This document shows positions 7,002 through 12,180 of a DNA stretch of 12,180 nt, piece by piece. This DNA is from a bacterium. GTDB lineage: Bacteria > Chloroflexota > Chloroflexia > Thermomicrobiales > UBA6265. The notes beneath the pieces were generated by a model, which worked only from the letters and a program-made list of their open reading frames with translations, made no database searches and had not been told where the DNA came from. The position numbers were made by a program, and so were the translations under genes. Every line of letters begins with the position of its first letter. Position 1 is the first letter of the stretch. The stretch covers positions 1 through 12,180 of the forward strand of contig JAPOLF010000041.1 in NCBI GenBank assembly GCA_029977305.1, in the 5' to 3' direction.

Positions 7002-7754
7002 CTACGGCATGAAGAGGCCACCGTCGACGGTCAGCACGTGCCCGGTGACGAACGAGGCATCGGGTGAGGCGAGGAACGCGACCGCACCGGCGACATCTTC
7101 AGCCGTGCCGAAGCGGCCCAGCGGGGTCTGCTTGAGCAGGCCTTCCTTGATCTCATCCGGGAGGCCATCAGTCATGCGGGTGGCGATGAACCCCGGGGCG
7201 ACCGCGTTGACCGTGATCCCGCGCGATCCCACCTCTTTTGCCAACGATTTGGTGAGGCCAACGAGACCGGCCTTGGCAGCGGCGTAGTTCGCCTGACCGG
7301 CGTTCCCGACGAGGCCGACCACCGAGGTGATGTTGATGATGCGGCCGGAGCGCTGGCGGAGCATCGGACGGACGGCGGCCTTGGCGATGAGGAAGACGCC
7401 CTTGAGGTTGGTGGTGAGGACGTCGTCCCAGTCTTCCTCGCTCATGCGCATGATGAGCGTGTCGCGGGTGATGCCGGCGTTGTTGACGACGACATCGAGG
7501 CGGCCAAAGCGCTCGAGGGCGGTCTCGATGGTGGAGGCGGCGCCCTCGGCGGTGGCGACATCGGCTTGCAGGATCTCGACGCGGACGCCACTGCCGGCGA
7601 GCTCGGCTTGGGCGGCGCGAGCGGCCTCCTCATCACCGCGGTAGGTGAGGAGGAGATCGAAGCCATCCCGGGCGAGGCGCTGCGCAACCGCGAGGCCGAT
7701 GCCGCGCGTGCCACCGGTGATGACGGCGGATCGGTTGGTGGTTGCTTCGGACAT
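7002..7754 (-). CDS. fabG: 3-oxoacyl-[acyl-carrier-protein] reductase FabG
   Basis: FabG reduces 3-oxoacyl-ACP to 3-hydroxyacyl-ACP with NADPH, the first reductive step of each type II fatty-acid elongation cycle. The 250-residue protein is a classical short-chain dehydrogenase: cofactor loop TGGTRGIG (13-20), NNAG (91-94), and catalytic Asn116, Ser144, Tyr157 and Lys161 in ITSVVGLVGNAGQANYAAAK, ending with the C-terminal GHVLTVDGGLFMP. I chose the ATG at 7752-7754 because GGGAG lies eight bases upstream; extending further would add a basic stretch with no homology. It lies 44 bases downstream of fabH and is probably in the same transcript. Many SDRs resemble FabG, but the adjacent fabH and the strong FabG-like C-terminus support this name. 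Confidence 0.93.
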   Translation of the reverse strand: MSEATTNRSAVITGGTRGIGLAVAQRLARDGFDLLLTYRGDEEAARAAQAELAGSGVRVEILQADVATAEGAASTIETALERFGRLDVVVNNAGITRDTLIMRMSEEDWDDVLTTNLKGVFLIAKAAVRPMLRQRSGRIINITSVVGLVGNAGQANYAAAKAGLVGLTKSLAKEVGSRGITVNAVAPGFIATRMTDGLPDEIKEGLLKQTPLGRFGTAEDVAGAVAFLASPDASFVTGHVLTVDGGLFMP

Positions 7755-7798
7755 CGGTGGTGCTCCCTTCGCTTCGATCAATCCCAGTTTATGCAAAA

Positions 7799-8806
7799 CT
7801 ACTGATTCAATCTGGGGACGCCGGCGACGCCCCAACGCACGACGCCGGCGGCCCATGCGAGGCCGGCGCCGAACGCGACGAGCACGAGGTTGTCACCCTC
7901 TTCGAAGCGGCCGTCGTGGGCGGCTTCGGCGAGGGCGATGGGAACGGAAGCGGCGGAGGTATTGCCATAGCGATCGAGGTTCTGCCAGACCTTCTCCGGG
8001 GGGAGGTTGAGGCGGCGGGCAGCGGCGTCGATGATCCGCTTGTTGGCTTGATGGGGGACGAACATGGCGATGTCCTCGAGGGCGAGGCCGGCTTTCTCCA
8101 CGGCTTCGGCAGCGGCGTCGCCCATCACGCGGACGGCGAAGCGGAAGACCTCTTGGCCGTTCATCTGCAAGTAGGGGCGGGTCTCGGAGACGAGCATCGC
8201 GGATTCGGGAACGAGGGCGCCCCATCCCGGGGCGAAGAGGTGCTGAGACCCGGTGCCGTCGGCGCCGAGGACGATCGAGAGGAGGCCGCGTTCCTGATCG
8301 GAGGCCTCGAGCACGACGGCGCCAGCACCATCGCCGAAGAGGACGCAGGTGGCGCGATCGGTGTAGTCGATGAAGCGGGTCAGGGTGTCGACGCCGATGA
8401 CGAGGACCCGCTGGTGCAGGCCTTGTTGGATGTACAGCGAGGCGACGGAGAGCGCGTAGACGAAACCGGAGCAGGCGGCGCCGACATCGAAGGCTGCGGC
8501 TGTTCCGCCGAGTTGGGCTTGGACGAGGCAGGCCTCGGAGACGACGAATTGGTCTGGGGTGCAGGTGGCGACCACGATGAGGTCGATGTCGTCCGCGGTG
8601 AGACCGGCGACGGTGAGGGCGTTGCGGGCGGCGGCGACGGCGAGGGAGGTGGTGGTGTCGCCGGTGCCGACGACGCGCCGTTCGCGGATGCCGGTGCGGC
8701 TGACGATCCACTCGTCGGTCGTGTCGACCATGCGCTCGAGGTCGGCGTTGGAGAGGACCTTCTGGGGGACGGCCATCCCATAGCCGGTGATCGCAGCGTG
8801 GCGCAT
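7799..8806 (-). CDS. fabH: 3-oxoacyl-[acyl-carrier-protein] synthase III FabH
   Basis: FabH starts fatty-acid synthesis by condensing an acyl-CoA primer with malonyl-ACP. The 335-residue protein has the usual length and the thiolase-fold triad: Cys112 in DVGAACSGFVYAL, His252 in VPHQANKRI and Asn282 in YGNTSAASVP. The N-terminal DTTDEWIVSRTGIRERR is the standard FabH signature. The ATG at 8804-8806 has AGGGA six bases upstream (GAGGGAATCTC then ATG). An imperfect hairpin lies about 40-70 bases upstream in the leader. fabG follows 44 bases downstream. plsX, fabD and acpP, which accompany these genes in many bacteria, are absent from this cluster. The primer preference (acetyl or branched) cannot be read reliably from the sequence. 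Confidence 0.96.
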   Translation of the reverse strand: MRHAAITGYGMAVPQKVLSNADLERMVDTTDEWIVSRTGIRERRVVGTGDTTTSLAVAAARNALTVAGLTADDIDLIVVATCTPDQFVVSEACLVQAQLGGTAAAFDVGAACSGFVYALSVASLYIQQGLHQRVLVIGVDTLTRFIDYTDRATCVLFGDGAGAVVLEASDQERGLLSIVLGADGTGSQHLFAPGWGALVPESAMLVSETRPYLQMNGQEVFRFAVRVMGDAAAEAVEKAGLALEDIAMFVPHQANKRIIDAAARRLNLPPEKVWQNLDRYGNTSAASVPIALAEAAHDGRFEEGDNLVLVAFGAGLAWAAGVVRWGVAGVPRLNQ

Positions 8807-8846
8807 GAGATTCCCTCGCGGCAGCGGGTCAGCGGGATTGCCGGAC

Positions 8847-8875
8847 CCGGATGGGTGAGTGTTACCCGAATCCGG
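8847..8875 (-). promoter_or_regulatory. Imperfect hairpin in the fabH leader
   Basis: CCGGATGGGT (8847-8856) pairs with ACCC (8864-8867) and ATCCGG (8870-8875), giving a 10-bp stem with a 2-base bulge and a 7-base loop. It lies 41-69 bases before the fabH start, between fabH and the hairpins behind rpmF. It has no clear T-tract on the minus strand. It could be an operator, a leader structure or part of termination; I cannot say which. Confidence 0.35.
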
Positions 8876-8920
8876 CTTCCGGACAAGACGAGGTGATGGC
8901 TGTCAGCCGAGAAGACGACC

Positions 8921-8948
8921 AGCCCTCCCCCGATGGCGAGGGAGGGCT
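8921..8948 (-). terminator. Hairpin terminator behind rpmF
   Basis: AGCCCTCCC (8921-8929) and GGGAGGGCT (8940-8948) form a perfect 9-bp GC-rich stem with a 10-base loop, starting 28 bases after the rpmF stop. The following minus-strand sequence (GGTCGTCTTCTCGG) is only weakly T-rich, so termination may be partial. It suggests fabH and fabG may be separately transcribed. Confidence 0.6.
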
Positions 8949-8954
8949 GGGATT

Positions 8955-8970
8955 CGCGACGGCTGTCGCG
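8955..8970 (-). repeat. Short hairpin immediately after rpmF
   Basis: CGCGAC (8955-8960) and GTCGCG (8965-8970) form a 6-bp stem with a GGCT loop, six bases beyond the rpmF stop codon and just before the larger hairpin at 8921-8948. It may protect the 3' end of the mRNA or assist termination. Confidence 0.4.
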
Positions 8971-8976
8971 AGGAGA

Positions 8977-9174
8977 TTACTCGGCGCGGCGACGCTGCTG
9001 GATCTCGATCACCTGGCGACCGCGGTAGTAGCCGCAGGACGGGCACACGTGGTGCGGCAGCTTCTTCTCGCCACAGGACTTGCAGGCGACGAGGTTCGGC
9101 ACCGCGACCCAGTGGTGGCGACGGCGATTGCCCTGGCGGTGGCGGCTGATTCTCTGTTTAGGCAGTGCGCCCAT
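8977..9174 (-). CDS. rpmF: 50S ribosomal protein L32
   Basis: L32 is a small zinc-ribbon protein of the large ribosomal subunit. The 65-residue product starts MGALPKQRISRHRQGNRRRH, basic as expected, and carries four cysteines (31, 34, 44 and 47) in CKSCGEKKLPHHVCPSC, followed by the typical GYYRGRQVIEIQ. This is the zinc-binding (C+) form. The ribosome-binding site is excellent: AGGAGG six bases before the ATG at 9172-9174. It lies 72 bases after the YceD/DUF177 gene, the classic yceD-rpmF pair, and is followed by two hairpins. Both genes are probably expressed from the promoter upstream of the YceD gene. Confidence 0.97.
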   Translation of the reverse strand: MGALPKQRISRHRQGNRRRHHWVAVPNLVACKSCGEKKLPHHVCPSCGYYRGRQVIEIQQRRRAE

Positions 9175-9246
9175 GCTGTTCCTCCTACCCCGCCGACGGC
9201 GCGAGGCCCTTCTCCACAGTTGCTCATCGGCGCGCTGCCGACGCGA

Positions 9247-9837
9247 TTACGACCCCTGTTCCTCGTCATCGAGAAGGCCGGCCAGCGCCGAGAAGCGCGA
9301 ATCGGTCGGTTCCTCGCTGTCCCCGCTCTCGAGCGCATCCGGACCGGGGCACATGTCCCCGCAAAACGGACGCATCGGGAGCGAGACCAAGATCTCCTGC
9401 CTGAGCACCTCAGCGAGATCCAACTCGTGGTTCTCGTTGATGAGCGACGTGTCCTCGTCCTCGTCTTCCCCCGGTTCCAGCTGCATGCCGGTCCGGAGAT
9501 CGACGGAGGGGAGGTACTCCTCGGCGAAGGAGACGCTGAACTCCTGATCGTATGCGCGCAGGCAGCGGACGCACTCGAGTTTGGCGACGCCGGATGCGGT
9601 CACGTTGGCGATGATCCCCGAACGCAACCTGGTGAGTCGCACCTCGCCCTCAATGTCCTCGGCCTGCAACCCGTCTCCCAACGGGAAGCGATCGAGGAGC
9701 AAGCGGTAGTGGCGCTTCTCTCCGGTACCGAGCCGCAACAGACCGACAACGTTGACCGCGGTCTCGTTGCGCAACTCCAGCACATCGCCATCCCGATGGA
9801 GTCCGGCGGTGATTGGGTTGTCACGATTCGCGGTCAT
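9247..9837 (-). CDS. yceD: YceD/DUF177 family protein (23S rRNA accumulation protein-like)
   Basis: Members of this family are coded upstream of rpmF in most bacteria; in plants and E. coli they are linked to 23S rRNA accumulation, but the molecular activity is not known. The 196-residue protein has the CVRC motif (Cys89, Cys92) in LECVRCLRAYDQEFSVSFAE, an acidic linker (EPGEDEDEDT), then ELDLAEVLRQEILVSLPM and the second Cys pair at 159 and 163 (PFCGDMC), which together could bind a metal. I chose the ATG at 9835-9837. The frame continues to a TTG at 9921, but that TTG is part of the -35 element of the predicted promoter, so the longer start can be excluded. The ribosome-binding site is weak. 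Confidence 0.9.
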   Translation of the reverse strand: MTANRDNPITAGLHRDGDVLELRNETAVNVVGLLRLGTGEKRHYRLLLDRFPLGDGLQAEDIEGEVRLTRLRSGIIANVTASGVAKLECVRCLRAYDQEFSVSFAEEYLPSVDLRTGMQLEPGEDEDEDTSLINENHELDLAEVLRQEILVSLPMRPFCGDMCPGPDALESGDSEEPTDSRFSALAGLLDDEEQGS

Positions 9838-9892
9838 GCCCCGTGCCTGGCAACACAAACTCGAGCACCGGCCGAACCGGCGCAACCTGCAC

Positions 9893-9921
9893 AGTCTAGG
9901 AAATCCGCACCAGATCGTCAA
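9893..9921 (-). promoter_or_regulatory. Sigma70-type promoter for the YceD gene and rpmF
   Basis: On the minus strand, TTGACG (9916-9921; 5 of 6 to TTGACA) and TAGACT (9893-9898; 4 of 6 to TATAAT) are separated by exactly 17 bases. Transcription would start near 9886, giving a leader of about 50 bases before the ATG at 9837. Confidence 0.65.
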
Positions 9922-9993
9922 TCCGGGCGATGAACTTCCGGTCCTGACCGCGGGGTCGGCTGGCTGAGCGGCCAGTTGGTGTCCGTTCAGGAC

Positions 9994-10022
9994 TTCCCAA
10001 TGCAGACAGGGGGTGCTATCAT
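9994..10022 (+). promoter_or_regulatory. Extended -10 promoter for rpmB
   Basis: TTCCCA (9994-9999; 4 of 6 to TTGACA) and TATCAT (10017-10022; 5 of 6 to TATAAT) are separated by 17 bases. The TG at 10014-10015, one base before the -10, adds the extended -10 signal. The start would lie near 10030, about 125 bases upstream of rpmB. Confidence 0.55.
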
Positions 10023-10154
10023 CCCACCCTGTGCCCCGGCGACGAGGGTCGTTCGGGTGCGTCTATGTGTGACTTCCGCGGATTCCTGATCGCGCTGTTC
10101 TGTGAGGCGCGCAGTGACACTCCGCCGAGCAAGGACGAGAGGACGGGACCGGAC

Positions 10155-10340
10155 ATGGCTGGCACGTGTGAGCTTTGCGGCAAGACGACGACGTTCGGGC
10201 ACAACGTGTCCTTCTCCAAGCGCCGCACCAACCGGAAGTTCAAGGCGAATGTGCATCGGAAGACGCTGACGGTCAATGGCGTCACGATCCGCACCAACGT
10301 GTGCACCCAGTGCATGCGAACGGCGGCCAAGACCAAGTAA
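10155..10340 (+). CDS. rpmB: 50S ribosomal protein L28
   Basis: L28 is a small basic large-subunit protein. The 61-residue product (MAGTCELCGKTTTFGHNVSF, then SKRRTNRKFKANVHRK) has the normal length and all four zinc-ribbon cysteines: Cys5 and Cys8, Cys50 and Cys53. The start is the ATG at 10155, because the family begins with this M-x-x-x-C-x-x-C pattern; an upstream in-frame ATG at 10065 would add about 30 unrelated residues. The ribosome-binding site is weak (GAGAGG some 12 bases upstream, and G-rich spacing). The gene has its own promoter and terminator and so appears to be a single-gene transcription unit, divergent from rpmF and its partner. The leader of about 125 bases could carry regulation, though no known motif is recognised. 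Confidence 0.95.
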   Translation: MAGTCELCGKTTTFGHNVSFSKRRTNRKFKANVHRKTLTVNGVTIRTNVCTQCMRTAAKTK

Positions 10341-10353
10341 CGACCACCTCTTC

Positions 10354-10387
10354 TCGGCCCCCGTCCGGCATCCCGGGCGGGGGTCGA
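10354..10387 (+). terminator. Strong rho-independent terminator of rpmB
   Basis: A stem of about 15 bp (10354-10368 with 10373-10387) closes on a CATC loop, with only two G-U wobbles and otherwise full complementarity. It is GC-rich and is followed by GTGTTTCT, a modest T-run. It begins 14 bases after the rpmB stop and ends before the next gene, whose in-frame GTG at 10389 is therefore an unlikely start. Confidence 0.75.
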
Positions 10388-10421
10388 CGTGTTTCTGCCT
10401 ATTGATCGACTGGAGGACCCG

Positions 10422-11639
10422 ATGCCACGACCGGCCGCCCCCGCTTTTCTCGACCCGGGATTGATCGAGACCACCATCGAGCGGATCGTGCCGGGGGGGC
10501 TCGGGATGGCGCATGTCACCGGGCGGACGATCTTCGTGCGCGGTGCGGCACCCGGTGATCGGGTGAAAGTGCAGTTCGAGCGATCGCGGGGGGCGGTGGC
10601 ACACGCGCGCATCGCCGAGATCCTCGCGCCGGGTCCGGATCGCGTGGAGCCGGAGCATGCGGCAGTGGCCGCGTGCGGACTCGCGGATTTCGCCCACCTC
10701 TCCTACCCCGCACAGCTCGCAGCGAAGGCGGCGATGATCACCGACGCGTTGCGACGCAACGGCGGGATCACGCTTGACGATGGCTTTGCGGTGACGGCAT
10801 CGCCGGCGGAGTGGCGGTATCGCCTGCGGGCAGAGTGGCACCACGATCACGTGCAGCCGGCCTTCGGGGTGATCGAGGCGGAGCAGCACCGGGTGGTGGA
10901 TCTCGAACAGGATCCGTTGGTGGTTCCGGCGCTCGGCGAAGTGTTCCGCGATCTGCATCATCAGGCGTGGGCAGGATCCCTTCCGCCGGAAGTGACGACG
11001 GTGCGGGCAGCGGCAGGGGTTGATGGCGTCTCGATCGCCCGGGACGACGATGGTGGGGCCGCGACCATCACTGCCGCGGTGGGTGAGGAACGGCTGTCGT
11101 TTGATGCCACCTGTTTCTTCCAGAGCAATGCGTTCCTGCTCGAGGCGTTGCTGGCGGAGGCGCTCTGGCAGGCGACACCGGATGGTGCGAAGGCAGAGCC
11201 CGTGGCTATCGACTTGTACGCAGGAGTCGGGCTGTTCACGCTGGGATTGGCACGGCGATTCCCCCGGGTGGTTGCGGTGGAGGCGCATGAGGGCAGCGCG
11301 GCGTACCTCGCGGGGAATGCGATGCTCGCCGGATTGCGCGGGGTGCGTGTGATGGCACAGCCCGTCGAGGCGTGGTTGCCGGAGGGGCTGCGGACGTTCG
11401 GGAAGCCGGAATTGGTGGTGGTTGATCCGCCGCGTGCCGGGTTGTCCGAGGCGGCGCGACGCGGGATCGTGCGGTTGCGGCCAGAGCGGATCACCTATGT
11501 CTCCTGCGATCCGGTGACGTTGGCACGGGATCTGAAGGCGCTGATCAGCGAGGGGTGGGAGTTGGTGCGGGTCGCGGCGTTGGATATGTTCCCGCAAACG
11601 CACCATGTGGAGACGGTGGCGCATTTGCGGAAGCGTTGA
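10422..11639 (+). CDS. TrmA/RumA-family RNA (uracil-5-)-methyltransferase with degenerate Fe-S cluster site
   Basis: This 405-residue enzyme methylates C5 of uridine in rRNA or tRNA using SAM. Residues 13-69 form a TRAM RNA-binding domain (IETTIERIVPGGLGMAHV). Catalytic-domain motifs are FFQSN (232-236), motif I DLYAGVG (264-270), DPPR (335-338), the nucleophile Cys362 in YVSCDP, and Glu397 in FPQTHHVET. RumA-type enzymes normally have four iron-sulfur cysteines; here the segment before HLSYPAQL keeps only Cys85, the others aligning with His and Ala, and the fourth (near residue 164, LEQDPL) is Asp. The cluster is therefore probably absent, as in TrmA. The ATG at 10422 has GGAGG five bases upstream. 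The exact target (U1939, U747 or U54) cannot be assigned, so no symbol is given. It converges with the next genes, 24 bases apart. Confidence 0.92.
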   Translation: MPRPAAPAFLDPGLIETTIERIVPGGLGMAHVTGRTIFVRGAAPGDRVKVQFERSRGAVAHARIAEILAPGPDRVEPEHAAVAACGLADFAHLSYPAQLAAKAAMITDALRRNGGITLDDGFAVTASPAEWRYRLRAEWHHDHVQPAFGVIEAEQHRVVDLEQDPLVVPALGEVFRDLHHQAWAGSLPPEVTTVRAAAGVDGVSIARDDDGGAATITAAVGEERLSFDATCFFQSNAFLLEALLAEALWQATPDGAKAEPVAIDLYAGVGLFTLGLARRFPRVVAVEAHEGSAAYLAGNAMLAGLRGVRVMAQPVEAWLPEGLRTFGKPELVVVDPPRAGLSEAARRGIVRLRPERITYVSCDPVTLARDLKALISEGWELVRVAALDMFPQTHHVETVAHLRKR

Positions 11640-11663
11640 TGGGAAAAGGGGTCGTGGGTGCGG

Positions 11664-12050
11664 TCAGCGCCAGGGGTCGTCGCCCTCGGGCATGAGACCG
11701 CCGAAGCGGCCCTGCTCGCCGCGGTCTTGGAAGGCGAGATCGACGAGCGTGTCGAGGAAGGCGTCGAGGGTGACATCCTCATGGTGGAAGCGCAGGCGGC
11801 CGAGTTCGTAGAGGACGCGCTGGTCGGGCGTGAAGTCGCCTCCGGTGCCGGCGAGGCGCTGCAGTTCCAGCAGGCGGGGATCGGCGGGATCAAGCGCGAG
11901 GATGTGATCCGCAAGGTCGTCGAGGGCGGCGGCAGTGCGGAGGTTCCTTGGATCGCGGTCGATCTCCTCGGCCTTGCGCCGTCGCCAATCGGCGGTGGTG
12001 CGGCAGAACGCGGCGAGGCTCTGTTGGAAGGGTGAGGGGTTACTCGTCAC
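11664..12050 (-). CDS. Conserved-looking hypothetical protein, 128 residues
   Basis: I do not recognise this protein. The GTG at 12048-12050 gives 128 residues; no internal ATG could serve as a start until near the C-terminus, and no clear Shine-Dalgarno sequence is present. The start overlaps the end of the upstream gene by 11 bases, which suggests coupled translation. The sequence is soluble-looking and largely helical by eye, with an N-terminal basic and acidic helix (TTADWRRRKAEEIDRD), a DLADHILALDPADPRLLELQ segment and YELGRLRFHHEDVTLDAF in the middle. It has one cysteine, no membrane segment and no catalytic motif I can name. It faces the methyltransferase gene across a 24-base gap. The overlap with its neighbour and lack of a better frame favour it being real. 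Confidence 0.65.
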   Translation of the reverse strand: MTSNPSPFQQSLAAFCRTTADWRRRKAEEIDRDPRNLRTAAALDDLADHILALDPADPRLLELQRLAGTGGDFTPDQRVLYELGRLRFHHEDVTLDAFLDTLVDLAFQDRGEQGRFGGLMPEGDDPWR

Positions 12051-12180
12051 CAGAGGGTTGGAGGATGCCCTGATCGAGCAGGAAGCGGGCGATGTAGGCG
12101 TTGTTCGCGTGGATGAGCTTGATGGTGTAGGTGGAGGCGGCGTGTGCGGCCGCGAATCCGGGGGAGGCGAGTTCCTCGGC
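12040..12180 (-). CDS. Hypothetical protein, C-terminal end only
   Basis: Only the last 46 residues are inside the window, ending in TAA at 12040-12042. The visible part is AEELASPGFAAAHAASTYTI followed by KLIHANNAYIARFLLDQGIL and a polar tail QPSGDE. It is likely helical. No family is recognised, and the length of the full protein is unknown. It overlaps the following gene by 11 bases and so is probably co-transcribed with it. Confidence 0.6.
   Translation of the reverse strand, partial: AEELASPGFAAAHAASTYTIKLIHANNAYIARFLLDQGILQPSGDE

Larger units (their letters stand above)
9838..10154. other. Divergent intergenic region between the YceD gene and rpmB
   Basis: These 317 bases hold no convincing gene. 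They carry the two predicted divergent promoters, listed separately, with a set of nested inverted repeats between them (9941-9993). A rpmB leader of about 125 bases then runs to the rpmB start. An ATG at 10065 is in frame with rpmB but has no ribosome-binding site or homology. Confidence 0.7.

Noticed and set aside
7781..7817. AT-rich short dyads (AGTTT/AAACT, CCCAG/CTGGG) between fabH and fabG
   Set aside because: Stems of only five to six bp in a 44-base gap; no match to known fatty-acid regulator sites that I recognise.
7742..8896. Plus-strand open frame opposite fabH
   Set aside because: FabH has an intact triad and start; the opposite frame is a Gly/Asp/Glu-rich shadow.
9838..9921. TTG start extending the YceD protein
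   Set aside because: The TTG belongs to the predicted TTGACG -35 element, and the added residues have no homology.
9941..9993. tRNA-like folding with a 7-bp outer stem
   Set aside because: Only 53 bases long, no T-loop or anticodon arm sequence and no CCA; it is an intergenic set of inverted repeats, not a tRNA.
10065..10154. In-frame upstream ATG extending L28 by 30 residues
   Set aside because: No ribosome-binding site; L28 proteins begin at the internal MAGTCELCGK and the added segment is unrelated.
9987..11624. A 545-codon minus-strand open frame opposite rpmB and the m5U methyltransferase gene
   Set aside because: It is fully covered by two genes with clear family motifs on the other strand and its translation is rich in Arg, His and Pro without any domain.
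1..12180. Frequent CGATCG/GCGATCGC words throughout
   Set aside because: They appear common, but without counting against a background expectation for this base composition I cannot claim an over-represented repeat.
1..12180. Mobile elements, CRISPR arrays, defence or toxin-antitoxin genes
   Set aside because: No transposase, integrase, repeat-spacer pattern or defence motif was seen; the gene content is housekeeping.

Overview
This is a GC-rich bacterial chromosomal segment filled almost completely with housekeeping genes: purine biosynthesis, CoA and fatty-acid synthesis, ribosomal proteins L28 and L32, and rRNA methylation. No insertion sequences, prophage genes, CRISPR arrays, tRNAs or rRNAs were seen. 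The features that hint at origin are a long PurL with a PurS-like N-terminal region and a separate PurQ, zinc-ribbon forms of L28 and L32, and a small coiled-coil protein directly after coaD. Together they suggest Chloroflexota (perhaps Thermomicrobia-like), but this is inferred from recall of gene arrangement and not demonstrated.

Layout. Positions 1-4111 (minus strand) hold purL-purQ-purM, translationally coupled by 4-nt and 1-nt overlaps; purM runs off the left edge. Upstream of purL lies a palindrome that closely resembles the E. coli PurR box. Positions 4376-6981 (plus strand) hold rsmD, coaD, a coiled-coil gene split by an in-frame TAG, and degV, in one tight run. Positions 7002-9837 (minus strand) hold, in transcription order, a YceD/DUF177 gene, rpmF (L32), fabH and fabG. 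Terminator-like hairpins follow rpmF, and a recognisable TTGACG-17-TAGACT promoter precedes the YceD gene. Divergently, rpmB (L28, 10155-10340, plus) has an extended -10 promoter and a strong hairpin terminator, followed by a TrmA/RumA-type m5U methyltransferase gene (10422-11639). The right end (11664-12180, minus) has two overlapping genes of unknown function, one cut by the window edge.

How the genes fit together. PurL, PurQ and PurM carry out two consecutive steps of purine synthesis (FGAR to FGAM to AIR). FabH and FabG start and reduce acyl chains and sit in a reduced version of the classic yceD-rpmF-plsX-fabH-fabD-fabG cluster. CoaD makes dephospho-CoA, the precursor of CoA and of the acyl-carrier cofactor.

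I did not find a convincing new system. The points most worth checking are the in-frame amber stop with a well-placed AGGAG inside a conserved coiled-coil gene, the PurR-like operator, the PurS-like N-terminus of PurL, the loss of iron-sulfur cysteines in the m5U methyltransferase, and the 149-nt rsmD/coaD overlap.
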